Of a stretch of 64,000 nucleotides of DNA, positions 53,471 to 61,673 are shown piece by piece. The notes below the pieces were generated by a model that did not search any database, was not told the DNA's origin, and was given only the letters and a program-made list of their open reading frames with translations. The DNA comes from JAADJA01 sp963840975 (GTDB lineage Bacteria > Bacteroidota > Bacteroidia > Bacteroidales > JAADJA01): positions 62,001 to 126,000 of the forward strand of contig CAWJBC010000015.1 in NCBI GenBank assembly GCA_963840975.1, read 5' to 3'. Both the position numbers and the translations under genes were made by a program. Each line of letters begins with the position of its first letter. Within the stretch, counting starts at the first letter, position 1.

Positions 53471-54214
53471 ATGAAAAAAACCATACAATTATTTTCCTCG
53501 GTCGAAAAACTTTCAGCAGCATTTGCAAAAAGGATTTCAGATGATATTTCAAGAACACCGCAGAAACAATTTTTTTCCATTGCATTTTCAGGAGGTTCAA
53601 CGCCGCGATCCATCTTTAAATTTATTGCAGAAAATTATGCTGACAAAATTAACTGGTCAAAGGTACTCGTCTTTTGGGGTGACGAAAGATGTGTTCCGCC
53701 TGATGATGAAGAGAGCAACTACAAAATGGCATTTGAAAACCTTTTGAGTTATGTGACTATTCCAGACTTAAATATTTTCAGGATACAAGGCGAAATTGAT
53801 CCACATGTGGCAGCTAAAAATTATGCTGAAATTGTGAATAAACTGCTGCCTCATAAAAAAAGTATTCCTCAGTTCGACCTATTTATACTCGGACTGGGAG
53901 AAGACGGCCATACAGCTTCTATTTTTCCTGATCAGATCACCCTGTTTGATTCCGAAAAACTCTTTGAGATAGGCCATCATCCGGTATCAGGTCAAAACAG
54001 GATCACAGCTACAGGAAAACTGATCAATAATGCTAAGCATATTTGCTTTTTGGTTACCGGTGCAAGTAAAGCCGAAAAAGTAAGTCAGATAATCGAAAAG
54101 AAAGAAAGCTTTCAACTTTTACCAGCTTCATTTATCCATCCTGCAGAAGGAGAGCTGACATGGATGCTCGATGAACTAGCCGGACATAAATTGAATGACG
54201 AGATAATCTTTTAG
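53471..54214 (+). CDS. pgl: 6-phosphogluconolactonase
   Basis: Hydrolyses 6-phosphogluconolactone to 6-phosphogluconate. 247 residues of the SugarP_isomerase/DevB type. Motifs: FFSIAFSGGSTPRSIFKFIA, KVLVFWGDERCVPPDDEESN, FDLFILGLGEDGHTASIFPD and CFLVTGASKAEKVSQIIE. Last gene of gnd-zwf-pgl, 2 bases after zwf. The three enzymes complete the oxidative branch and would supply NADPH and pentose phosphates. Confidence 0.95.
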   Translation: MKKTIQLFSSVEKLSAAFAKRISDDISRTPQKQFFSIAFSGGSTPRSIFKFIAENYADKINWSKVLVFWGDERCVPPDDEESNYKMAFENLLSYVTIPDLNIFRIQGEIDPHVAAKNYAEIVNKLLPHKKSIPQFDLFILGLGEDGHTASIFPDQITLFDSEKLFEIGHHPVSGQNRITATGKLINNAKHICFLVTGASKAEKVSQIIEKKESFQLLPASFIHPAEGELTWMLDELAGHKLNDEIIF

Positions 54215-54337
54215 CGCTAGCGTTTATTAAATTATAGAAACTTTGTAAACCCACTACAAGAAATTAAGTTCAATAAATCTTATTTAATTTGACGATTATT
54301 TTCGAATTGAAAATAGTTAAGAATAATACCTGCAACG

Positions 54338-54973
54338 ATGAAACAGACTTTTGTCATTATTCTCTTTTCAGTTATTCTGATATTCGGTTCCTGCTCACGA
54401 GATATAAAGATAGCCTGCGTCGGCGACAGCATAACAGAAGGCTGGGGTTTGCAAATGCAAAGTAGAAGCGCCTACCCGGTCATACTCGATCATATTTTAG
54501 GGCAGGGCTATGCAGTACTCAATTGCGGCCGGAGTTCTGCCACACTGGAAAAGGCAGGAGACCTACCCTACTGGAATTGTATGGAATTCTATGATGTATT
54601 TGCGTTTAATCCTGATATCATTGTTATCAAGCTTGGAACCAACGATACCAAAAGTCAAAACTGGAATTACGAAAACTTTAAAAAAGATTACCAGGCTTTA
54701 ATTGATACATTCAACACCATTCAGGCAAAGCCGGAGATTTTCGTTTGCCTGCCGGTCCCTGTTTTTAAAACCAGGTGGGGAATCAATGACTCCACATTAA
54801 AAGCTTCAATTATTCCCATTATCCTGGAGACTGCAAAAAACAACAACCTGCCGGTGATTGATTTGTATCATCCTATGCTTGATCAGATTGATAACTTCCC
54901 TGATTACATTCATCCCAATGAAATGGCTGCAAAAAAAATAGCAGGTATCATCGCACGTGAATTAGAAAAATAG
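54338..54973 (+). CDS. SGNH/GDSL-family hydrolase lipoprotein
   Basis: 211 residues. Lipoprotein signal with lipobox FGSCS (Cys at residue 19). SGNH blocks: nucleophile IACVGDSITEGWGL (block I), LNCGRSSATL (block II Gly), IKLGTNDTKSQNW (block III Asn) and the catalytic DYIHPNEMAAKKIAGII (block V Asp and His). Such enzymes remove acyl groups from carbohydrates or lipids; Bacteroidota versions often act on acetylated polysaccharides. Substrate not determinable. 123 bases after pgl, so likely its own unit. Confidence 0.92.
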   Translation: MKQTFVIILFSVILIFGSCSRDIKIACVGDSITEGWGLQMQSRSAYPVILDHILGQGYAVLNCGRSSATLEKAGDLPYWNCMEFYDVFAFNPDIIVIKLGTNDTKSQNWNYENFKKDYQALIDTFNTIQAKPEIFVCLPVPVFKTRWGINDSTLKASIIPIILETAKNNNLPVIDLYHPMLDQIDNFPDYIHPNEMAAKKIAGIIARELEK

Positions 54974-55189
54974 TCTTGCTGCCAATTGACTGTTTCTGCC
55001 ACTGTTATTGTTCTCATCTCACTGTTCGTAATTTGCCGAAAGCTATTGCCGATTGCCTGTGTTTATTCAAAGCCAATTTAATCAGCTTCACTGAGATAAT
55101 TTTCGGCTTCAAAAGATTAAATTGTTTTGCCCTGAAGACAAAATGTAGCTTTGGATCAAAATTTAATAATAAATAAAAAAACAGAAAGT

Positions 55190-56746
55190 ATGAAAAAAAT
55201 AATTTACTTCCTAAGCTTCCTTACAGCAATTTCTGCTGATTTATCTGCGCAGTATAACATTGATTGGATGAATGATGCAGGCAATTATAATAAAACGGCG
55301 GTAATGAGTGTCACCGATAATTCAAGCAATCTGATTGTAACCGGTTATTGGCAGAGTAATAATATTTTCACACGTAAGGTAAGTATTTCCGGAGACTTGT
55401 TATGGGAAACAGAGGATTCGTCAGGCATTCCAAGTATTTACGAAAAGTCCTATTGGACAAATTGTGACACCAATGATAACATTTATGTTGTAGGGAAAAG
55501 GTATTCAATTGGCTCCGGTTGGGAATATCCTGATGCTATTATTGCTTTGAAATACAGTCCTGATGGCACATTATTGTGGAAACAGATTATCCCGGTTTCA
55601 ATGCTGATAGGCAGCCAACACCCTGCCTTTAATGTTAGAAGTGAAGTTGACAATAACGGGAATTTATACATTGGCAGTTTTGCTGCGATCCCCTCTGGTG
55701 CTATTTTAGCAAAAATAGATGAGGGTGGCAACCTACTGTTTACAAGTACAAGTATTGCCAATTCACCATTAGGATTTAGATCAATGCGACTGAAAGGGAA
55801 TAAAGTTGTACTGGCTATGGGCAGCGCAATTACTGAAGTTGCGCCCATTTATGTTTGGGATACTTCAGGAACATTATTATGGATAGCTGCGGCAGAAGGC
55901 GTTGGTGCAAATGATGTCGAAATAGATGAAAGCGGTGATATATATGTGATTAGCCATTTAGCCAATGCTGTTTCGCCGACCAGTAGTGAAGACATTACGA
56001 TTACAAAATTTAATTCGTCGGGATCTCAGCAATGGAATATGGACTATGATTTTGGCAGTTCTGATGTACCGACTAGATTCGTTTATTCAAATAACAGATT
56101 AAGTGCTATTGGATGGGGATTCTCAACACCGACTTCTGCCTATTTTGACTGGAAAATTTTCCAGATAGATACAACCGGAACATTACTTTGGAGCGCAACC
56201 TATGATGGAACAGCCCATAATGATGAACATCCTTATTTTATAACTGCAAAACCCGATGGTGAAGTTATTGTCACCGGCAAGGGAGGGCCTTCACCTGATC
56301 CGAATAATCTATCTTATTTACAAATGGTTATAGTACAATACAGTAACACAGGAAGTCAGGTGTGGATTGATACACCTAATCACTACGGGGGCTGGGGAAT
56401 GGCTTGTATGATTGCCTCTGACAATAGCTTGTATGCCATTAGCTCAGCAAATATGTCGAACTACCATTACTTTCCCACTCAGCTTACTGGTATTAATAAT
56501 TTGAATGGTCAACCTGAGGTGAAAACATCACCCAATCCGTTTACAGATAGAATTATTGTTCAGATGCAGGAAGAAGATTTCCCTGCAATGGTTTTTATTT
56601 ATGACCCAAACGGTAGTTTGCTTTATTATTTTCAACTATCCAGTGGACAAGATGAGTTGGATTTATCCGCTTTAAAAAGTGGATTATATATCTGCCACAT
56701 AAGATCAGATGATTTTAACTACACATTGAAAATCATCAGGAAATAG
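55190..56746 (+). CDS. Secreted beta-propeller-like protein with T9SS sorting domain
   Basis: 518 residues from ATG 55190 (MKKIIYFLSFLTAISADLSA signal peptide); an in-frame start at 55151 would add 13 residues before the signal and is unlikely. Propeller-style repeats: TDNSSNLIVTGYWQSN, SGDLLWETEDSSG, DTNDNIYVVGKRYS, NNGNLYIGSFAA, ESGDIYVISHLAN and DTTGTLLWSATYDG. The pattern is very like that of the protein at 30032-31621, suggesting paralogues. The C-terminal ~70 residues are a type A T9SS sorting domain (VKTSPNPFTDRIIVQM, LKSGLYICHIRSD). Function unknown; monocistronic. Confidence 0.82.
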   Translation: MKKIIYFLSFLTAISADLSAQYNIDWMNDAGNYNKTAVMSVTDNSSNLIVTGYWQSNNIFTRKVSISGDLLWETEDSSGIPSIYEKSYWTNCDTNDNIYVVGKRYSIGSGWEYPDAIIALKYSPDGTLLWKQIIPVSMLIGSQHPAFNVRSEVDNNGNLYIGSFAAIPSGAILAKIDEGGNLLFTSTSIANSPLGFRSMRLKGNKVVLAMGSAITEVAPIYVWDTSGTLLWIAAAEGVGANDVEIDESGDIYVISHLANAVSPTSSEDITITKFNSSGSQQWNMDYDFGSSDVPTRFVYSNNRLSAIGWGFSTPTSAYFDWKIFQIDTTGTLLWSATYDGTAHNDEHPYFITAKPDGEVIVTGKGGPSPDPNNLSYLQMVIVQYSNTGSQVWIDTPNHYGGWGMACMIASDNSLYAISSANMSNYHYFPTQLTGINNLNGQPEVKTSPNPFTDRIIVQMQEEDFPAMVFIYDPNGSLLYYFQLSSGQDELDLSALKSGLYICHIRSDDFNYTLKIIRK

Positions 56747-57381
56747 CAAATTATTAAGTTACTTATTTCGTCTCAATTACTTTTCCAGCCATGAATCTGT
56801 GTATGGCAATTCGGTGATTAACACCTTTCAAATCTTCAGCTGATAAAATAGGTCGTGGTTAAGCTATTATTGCACAAACCTATCATGCAATAATCTGAAC
56901 TTTCTGAAAAGATGTCTGTATAGATAAATCAAACTCGTTTAACTACTTGCATTATGAAAAAGAAACTACCTTAACTATTTTGATCACAATCCTGATGAAT
57001 TTAACGCTAATTCAGAGCAATTTTGCCACAAAATGGATTCTCAATTTACAGAACTCCAGCTTTTCGCCAAACAACCTCCCGTCCGTTCAGCTGGGATTAC
57101 CTCATTAATTCAATTAGCCCTTTTTTGAAAACATTCCTGCTATTACAGGATTATATAATTACAAAGGCACCCCTCAACTTCAAGTGTTCCGCGGAATTAC
57201 ATGTGGGAATAAATCCGCCTGCCCCAAATGACTTTGGCAGATCGGTAGGTAAGCAAAGTTTCTGTCAATTGTCGGATAGGTTTAACTTTGCATGTATAAA
57301 TACACCTTAAAATTAATAGCCACCCTTTTAAGTCGGTTTCAAAATTTCGTAGCCGAAAAAATAACTTTCAGAAATCCTCCC
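56747..57381. other. 635-bp intergenic region
   Basis: Open frames of 95 and 113 codons on the plus strand here have no recognisable product; the second overlaps the wHTH gene on the opposite strand. A short palindrome TTCCGCGGAA lies near 57188. No terminator with a clear T-run was seen. Confidence 0.4.
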
Positions 57382-57678
57382 TTATTCCGATTTCTTTACT
57401 TTAAGATAATCCTGCAAAGCATCCACATACTTTTCAAAAGCATCAATTCCAAGCGATGTAACTTTACAGGTTGTAAGAGGATAGTTTTTCCTGAAACTTT
57501 TTTGTACGTCAATATAACCTCCTTCTTTCAAATTATTGATCTGAACGCTCAGGTTTCCTCTGGTGGCGCCTGTTTTTTCAAGAAGAAAATTAAACTCCGC
57601 CAACTCTACGCTGATGAGCAGGCTCATGATTGATAACCTGAGCTGGTTATGCAGTAAGGGATCCAAATCCTGAAACAT
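57382..57678 (-). CDS. Winged helix-turn-helix transcriptional regulator
   Basis: 98-residue DNA-binding protein of the MarR/HTH_34-like wHTH type. LLHNQLRLSIMSLLISVELA begins helix 1; the recognition helix lies in FLLEKTGATRGNLSVQINNL; the wing is GGYIDVQKSFRKNYPLTTCK, then VTSLGIDAFEKYVDALQDYL. No ligand domain. It starts 3 bases after the stop of the membrane protein gene and is co-transcribed with it. Such pairs recur in Bacteroidota; the regulator may control its own operon. Confidence 0.88.
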   Translation of the reverse strand: MFQDLDPLLHNQLRLSIMSLLISVELAEFNFLLEKTGATRGNLSVQINNLKEGGYIDVQKSFRKNYPLTTCKVTSLGIDAFEKYVDALQDYLKVKKSE

Positions 57679-57681
57679 GAC

Positions 57682-58260
57682 TTAGTTCTCCTTTGACTTT
57701 AACAAATAACCCGGAATCAGGTAGGCAATAACAATAGACAAGGCTGTCAGCAATAAAACATTTTCTGAGGCTACGAAAAATGCTATGACAGAAATAATCC
57801 AGCACGCTATGCCACCAATGATCAATGGTTTAAATTTGAGAACTCCCCCTGACACAAAAGTTCCTAATCCATAGAGTGAAATAATCATAGGATAAGTTGC
57901 TCTCCATGAAATTTTTTCAAGCATGGTCATAGTGAGGATGATCAAAAGGGTAAAAAGGAATCCCCACCATAAATAAATCATCATTTTATCAAAATGAGAT
58001 ATTACCCTTGCTTTTTTTCCAAGCTTTATACCTGCAATAATTGAAACTACCATCCCACCTATCATTAAAATGGGCCAGGGAAGATAGGCATATTCATAAA
58101 ATTCAATCCTCAAAAGGAAATAATGGGAAAGGCTTGCTACCAATACCAGCCAACCCCATAATAAAAAAAAGAAACTGTTGTCTTTGATTTTGTTTTTTGA
58201 TGTTGCAATCATCTCTTGAATGATTTTCATGCTGTTTTGTTCCGTAAAATTTGTTTCCAT
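57682..58260 (-). CDS. Six-helix integral membrane protein paired with wHTH regulator
   Basis: 192 residues. Charged N-terminus, then six predicted transmembrane helices: FFFLLWGWLVLVASLSHYFL, WPILMIGGMVVSIIAGI, MIYLWWGFLFTLLIILTM, PMIISLYGLGTFVSGGVL, IIGGIACWIISVIAFFVA and LLTALSIVIAYLIPGYLL. No recognisable catalytic motif. Directly upstream of the wHTH gene (3-base gap) and divergent from arsR. Function unknown; membrane-sensor or stress roles are guesses. Confidence 0.75.
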   Translation of the reverse strand: METNFTEQNSMKIIQEMIATSKNKIKDNSFFFLLWGWLVLVASLSHYFLLRIEFYEYAYLPWPILMIGGMVVSIIAGIKLGKKARVISHFDKMMIYLWWGFLFTLLIILTMTMLEKISWRATYPMIISLYGLGTFVSGGVLKFKPLIIGGIACWIISVIAFFVASENVLLLTALSIVIAYLIPGYLLKSKEN

Positions 58261-58373
58261 AATAATGTGTTTTTAAAAAATTGAAATTGTTAGAATGACA
58301 AATAAGTCACAAAATTAAATTAGTTTATTTTATAAACCTAATATTTTTTAATTTATTTTTTGCTGAATTAAAT

Positions 58374-58395
58374 TATGTCGTATGTTTGCGACATA
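58374..58395. promoter_or_regulatory. Inverted repeat, candidate ArsR operator
   Basis: Perfect 7-bp arms TATGTCG and CGACATA separated by 8 bases, 13 bases before the arsR ATG at 58409. This is the usual place for ArsR/SmtB autoregulation. Confidence 0.5.
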
Positions 58396-58408
58396 TTTTA
58401 TAATAACA

Positions 58409-58747
58409 ATGACGTACACTAAATCAACTGCTTTTGAGGTAAACCTTCAGGAAGTTGCAAAATTTGCCAAAGTGTTGTCGCATCCGGCAAGGTTAGCGAT
58501 CCTGCAACACCTCTCTAAATGTTGCACCTGCATTTCGGGGGATATTGCAAGTGAGTTGCCTTTAAGCCGAACAACTGTTTCGCAGCATCTTCAGGAACTA
58601 AAAAACCTGGGATTGCTGAAATATGAGGTAAATGGAGTAAAAATATGTTATGAAGTAGACATTGAAGCATTAATGAACTACAAACAAGCAATGGATGATT
58701 TCTTTGAAATAGGTTTGCACGAATTGACCTGCGGGTGTAAAAAGTAG
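58409..58747 (+). CDS. ArsR-family metalloregulator
   Basis: Winged-helix repressor of the ArsR/SmtB family, released from DNA by metal(loid)s such as As(III). 112 residues from ATG 58409 (MTYTKSTAFEVNLQEVAKFA); a frame open to 58382 overlaps the candidate operator and is less likely. HTH: FAKVLSHPARLAILQHLSKC, then SGDIASELPLSRTTVSQHLQ and KNLGLLKYEVNGVKICYEVD. Cys-rich segment KCCTCIS sits at the start of helix 3 where ArsR binds As(III) via CxC; a second CGC lies near the C-terminus (TCGCKK). Followed by arsM after 108 bases, so it probably controls an arsenic-methylation unit. Confidence 0.92.
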   Translation: MTYTKSTAFEVNLQEVAKFAKVLSHPARLAILQHLSKCCTCISGDIASELPLSRTTVSQHLQELKNLGLLKYEVNGVKICYEVDIEALMNYKQAMDDFFEIGLHELTCGCKK

Positions 58748-58855
58748 TTTGGAAACGTCAGAGCGAGATGAGTTCTGCGTTTTGAGTTATCGTAGTTCAA
58801 GCCCTAACTCTGAATCCGGAACATTAAAAATTGAAATAATTAAAAAATTAAAATA

Positions 58856-59653
58856 ATGGAAGAAAACACTAAAACAATAGAACAGAAAGAAAACGTTAAG
58901 GATAGCGCCTGCGGTTGCGGCTCAGGTGGTTGCGGTTGTCATTCGCACGACCACAGTCACCACCATGCCCATGGAGAAATGGAATTGCCCGTTCGTTTTC
59001 AGATTTTACGCGAAGGCGACAGGGTTGTAGAATTCGGTTCCGGAACCGGGAATGATTGCCTGGCTGCTGCCCAGATAGTTGGCGTTAAAGGAAAAATTAT
59101 CGGCATTGACAATTCGGAAAAGAATGTGCAGGCGGCAAGAGACTACTCGGATCAATTGCGTATTCCAAATGTTGATTTCAGGGTGGGAGATATTCGGAAT
59201 GTACCACTGCCAAAGGAAAACGCCGATATCGTATTGTCCAATTGCGTGTTCAACCTTCAGGATGATAAACAAAAAGTTGCCGATGAAATGTACAGGATTA
59301 CCGATCATCATGGTTTGGTATGTGTTTCAGACTTTGCAACCCTTCATCCTATTCCGGATGGCTTAAAAAAAGATGGGGGCGAACTTGCGGGATGTATTGC
59401 AGGAATTGAGCAAATTGAAGATTTTATGGAATACTTCAGAAAAACCGGTTTTGTCAACCTTGAAATTATTGAAATGAATAAGGTTCTATTACCTGATGAT
59501 ATTTTCGAAAAGCATTTATCATCAGAACAAGTTGAAAAATACAAAGACGTCAATTCTGATGAGGGGATTTTTAGTATAACGTTAATAGCTGAGAAACCAG
59601 AAAGCTGCTCTGCAGAAACCTGCTGCTGTAATCCCGATAAGCATAAAAATTAA
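58856..59653 (+). CDS. arsM: Arsenite methyltransferase
   Basis: SAM-dependent methylation of As(III) to mono-, di- and trimethylated, partly volatile, arsenicals. 265 residues. Motif I REGDRVVEFGSGTGNDCLAA, then GKIIGIDNSEKNVQAA, and the ArsM cysteine motifs VLSNCVFNLQDDK and LAGCIAGIEQIEDF. These match two of the three conserved As-binding cysteines. The N-terminus differs from typical ArsM: instead of the YYG...CC segment it has a Cys/His-rich region (CGCGSGGCGCHSHDHSHHH, residues ~19-38) that could bind As(III) or another metal. The C-terminus is also Cys-rich (SCSAETCCC). Downstream of arsR; no arsenate reductase or efflux gene is adjacent. Confidence 0.93.
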   Translation: MEENTKTIEQKENVKDSACGCGSGGCGCHSHDHSHHHAHGEMELPVRFQILREGDRVVEFGSGTGNDCLAAAQIVGVKGKIIGIDNSEKNVQAARDYSDQLRIPNVDFRVGDIRNVPLPKENADIVLSNCVFNLQDDKQKVADEMYRITDHHGLVCVSDFATLHPIPDGLKKDGGELAGCIAGIEQIEDFMEYFRKTGFVNLEIIEMNKVLLPDDIFEKHLSSEQVEKYKDVNSDEGIFSITLIAEKPESCSAETCCCNPDKHKN

Positions 59654-59723
59654 TTAACGGGGCACACCACGGAAAATTGGTCAAGAAAGTCGTTTTTGAA
59701 ATAAATTGAATTAAGGGAATAAT

Positions 59724-60122
59724 TTAAAGAACTTTTTTTGCCAATATTTCGGCATTGTCGTTCAGAAGGAGAAGAATTCGCTTTACTGGATTTTCCCTGA
59801 CAATAATTTCATAAAACACCTTTTCATTGCGTAAAATTTCAATGGCATTCATGATTTCGCCATTGGCTGAGGCTGTTGAAAGTGCTGGTTCAGAAAGGTC
59901 TGCGGGTGAAACATTTGTTCTTATTTCAAGAATGTTTCCTCTTTTATCGAAGCGGGCTATCTTTTCAATTTCTCCATCATAAAACAGAGCTTCATACACA
60001 TTTCCTGTTTTGGACCATTCAATATTAATGGAATTGTGAAAAATCTCTGTGAAGCCGTTTAGCACTGCTGGCGGTAATTTAAGCGGATTTCTTTTAAAGA
60101 GATTTTTAATAAGACTTTTCAC
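59724..60122 (-). CDS. Hypothetical protein, PepSY-like fold possible, downstream of ECF sigma gene
   Basis: 132 residues, no signal peptide. Basic N-terminus (MKSLIKNLFKRNPLKLPPAV), then FTEIFHNSINIEWSKTGNVY and EALFYDGEIEKIARFDKRGN. This W...Y...F pattern resembles one PepSY-like (PF11396) repeat. It ends VKRILLLLNDNAEILAKKVL. It lies 56 bases downstream of the ECF sigma factor, where an anti-sigma factor would be expected, but it shows no membrane helix or anti-sigma domain. Relation to the sigma factor is inferred from position only. Confidence 0.65.
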   Translation of the reverse strand: MKSLIKNLFKRNPLKLPPAVLNGFTEIFHNSINIEWSKTGNVYEALFYDGEIEKIARFDKRGNILEIRTNVSPADLSEPALSTASANGEIMNAIEILRNEKVFYEIIVRENPVKRILLLLNDNAEILAKKVL

Positions 60123-60178
60123 CCAATAAAATTTGTATTATGACGAACAATTATACTGTTGGTCACAATTAAAAAATT

Positions 60179-60751
60179 TCAATAGGTTTCGGCGTACATT
60201 TTTTTGTACATAAATACGACTCTGGCTCTTGCTCTCTTAATGCGCATTTTTGCTGCACTTTCACTTATACGCAACGATTTTCCGATCTGGTTGATGGGGA
60301 GTTCATCGTTGTACTTCATCAGAAGCAATGCTTTTTCTTCCGGGTGGATCATATTCAGAATTTTCATCAACCGGCTGTAATTGATTTCGGTGAGGTCTTC
60401 TTCTGTTTCATCTATTATTTCGGGTATCTCATTGTTGTTGTTCCAATCCGGATAATGCAACTTATTTTTAACCCTTAAAAAGTCAATACAGTAATTATAG
60501 GTTATGGAATATAGCCAGGAAGAGAAAGATGAGTTACCTTTAAAAGAAGCCAGTTTTTCGTAAGTTTTCTCAAAAATGTTTTGGACAGCATCTTCAGCAA
60601 GTTCTTTATTTTTTAATAGACCAAAGGCTTTGTCAAGAACTTTTTTTGAGTATCTGTCGTAAATAATCTGAAACAAGGCGATTTTATTCTCTTGTACAAT
60701 GATTGCCACTATTTCTTCATCTCTCAATAACCGTTGATGATCATTGTTCAT
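60179..60751 (-). CDS. RNA polymerase ECF-type sigma-70 factor
   Basis: 190 residues. Region 2 (~25-95) with FQIIYDRYSKKVLDKAFGLL, AEDAVQNIFEKTYEKLASFK and SFSSWLYSITYNYCIDFLRV. Region 4 (~125-180) with HPEEKALLLMKYNDELPINQ and IGKSLRISESAAKMRIKRAR. Regions 1 and 3 are missing, as in ECF sigma factors. It would direct RNA polymerase to a small regulon. No recognisable anti-sigma factor adjoins it; the downstream gene is a small soluble protein. Divergent from the lipoprotein/L,D-transpeptidase locus. Confidence 0.92.
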   Translation of the reverse strand: MNNDHQRLLRDEEIVAIIVQENKIALFQIIYDRYSKKVLDKAFGLLKNKELAEDAVQNIFEKTYEKLASFKGNSSFSSWLYSITYNYCIDFLRVKNKLHYPDWNNNNEIPEIIDETEEDLTEINYSRLMKILNMIHPEEKALLLMKYNDELPINQIGKSLRISESAAKMRIKRARARVVFMYKKMYAETY

Positions 60752-60870
60752 TCGCAGAAATGGATTTTAAAAAGCGAAAGTAGCGAATGTTTGTTTGCAA
60801 GTGAAAAGAAAGATGAAAAGTTTTTAAAAAAATATTGTTACTTTTATACAATTTATCGTCTTAATAGCAA

Positions 60871-60878
60871 TAATTTTG
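60871..60878 (+). promoter_or_regulatory. Possible Bacteroidota -7 box upstream of DUF4398-like lipoprotein
   Basis: TAATTTTG matches TAnnTTTG and lies 121 bases before the ATG at 61000. No clear -33 element. Confidence 0.25.
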
Positions 60879-60999
60879 TATCCGAGTTCTTTTATGTTAT
60901 ATAAAACCAACACTTTTAGGTGTAATTACAGGTATAATATTTTAGAAACTCAGGTAATACGAAAACTTTAACAATTAAATCTATACTGGAGGAAACATC

Positions 61000-61596
61000 A
61001 TGAAAAACAGAATTTTATTAAGTTTGATTACCGTGATTACAGTGGCATTTATGACCAGTTGTAACAAAGTCCCACAAGTTGAAATTGATGCCGCAACATT
61101 GGCTTTAAGTGAAGCTAAAGCAGCAGGTGCAGATTTATATCTGCCCGATCAGTACAACACACTTCAGGATTCGATGAATGTAGCAATGCAAATTATCGAA
61201 GCTAAAAAATCAAAATGGTTTGCCCGTTATGGCGAAAGTATCAAACAATTTGATGCTATTAAGGCTAAATCAGCAGAGGTTATTCAAAACACCCAGGTTC
61301 GCAAAGAAGAAATTAAATTAGAAGTTGAAAGTGCTCTGACCGAAGTAACTACCCTGCTTGCTGAAGATAAAGAATTGCTTGCCAAAGCTCCGAGAGGAAA
61401 AGAAGGCAAAGAAGTTCTTGATGCAATTACAAGTGAATTGGCTGTACTTGAAACCACTGTTGGTGAGGTTAGCGCTCAACTTGCAGGAGGTGACTTACTT
61501 GGTGCGCAAAGCAAAGTAAACGCTGCGAAAGAAAAGGCGATGTCAATTAAAACAGAATTGGAAAATGCCATTGCCAAGAAAGCAGGCAAAAAATAA
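61000..61596 (+). CDS. DUF4398-like helical lipoprotein
   Basis: 198 residues. Lipoprotein signal with lipobox MTSC (Cys at residue 21). The rest is alpha-helical: ATLALSEAKAAGADLYLPDQ, DSMNVAMQIIEAKKSKW and KEEIKLEVESALTEVTTLLA, rich in Ala, Glu and Lys, likely a coiled-coil bundle. The A...SEAKxAxADxYxP segment also occurs in the next gene, an L,D-transpeptidase, so the two share a domain. A strong terminator follows at 61625. Likely in the periplasm or on the inner face of the outer membrane, bound to peptidoglycan-related partners; this is inferred. Confidence 0.82.
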   Translation: MKNRILLSLITVITVAFMTSCNKVPQVEIDAATLALSEAKAAGADLYLPDQYNTLQDSMNVAMQIIEAKKSKWFARYGESIKQFDAIKAKSAEVIQNTQVRKEEIKLEVESALTEVTTLLAEDKELLAKAPRGKEGKEVLDAITSELAVLETTVGEVSAQLAGGDLLGAQSKVNAAKEKAMSIKTELENAIAKKAGKK

Positions 61597-61624
61597 AAAA
61601 TTCTAAGCAGTAAATAATAAATGG

Positions 61625-61653
61625 AACCCCCGGAAGTTTCTTTCGGGGGTTTT
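61625..61653 (+). terminator. Rho-independent terminator after the DUF4398-like lipoprotein
   Basis: Perfect 8-bp stem AACCCCCG / CGGGGGTT (61625-61632 and 61644-61651), 11-base loop, followed by TTTTATTT. It separates the lipoprotein from the downstream L,D-transpeptidase, whose ATG is 21 bases further on, so some read-through is likely if the two are coexpressed. Confidence 0.88.
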
Positions 61654-61673
61654 ATTTAAACTGAAGTTTTAAT

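Noticed and set aside
57023..57310. 95-codon plus-strand frame in the region after the second propeller gene
   Set aside because: No recognisable domain and composition unlike neighbours.
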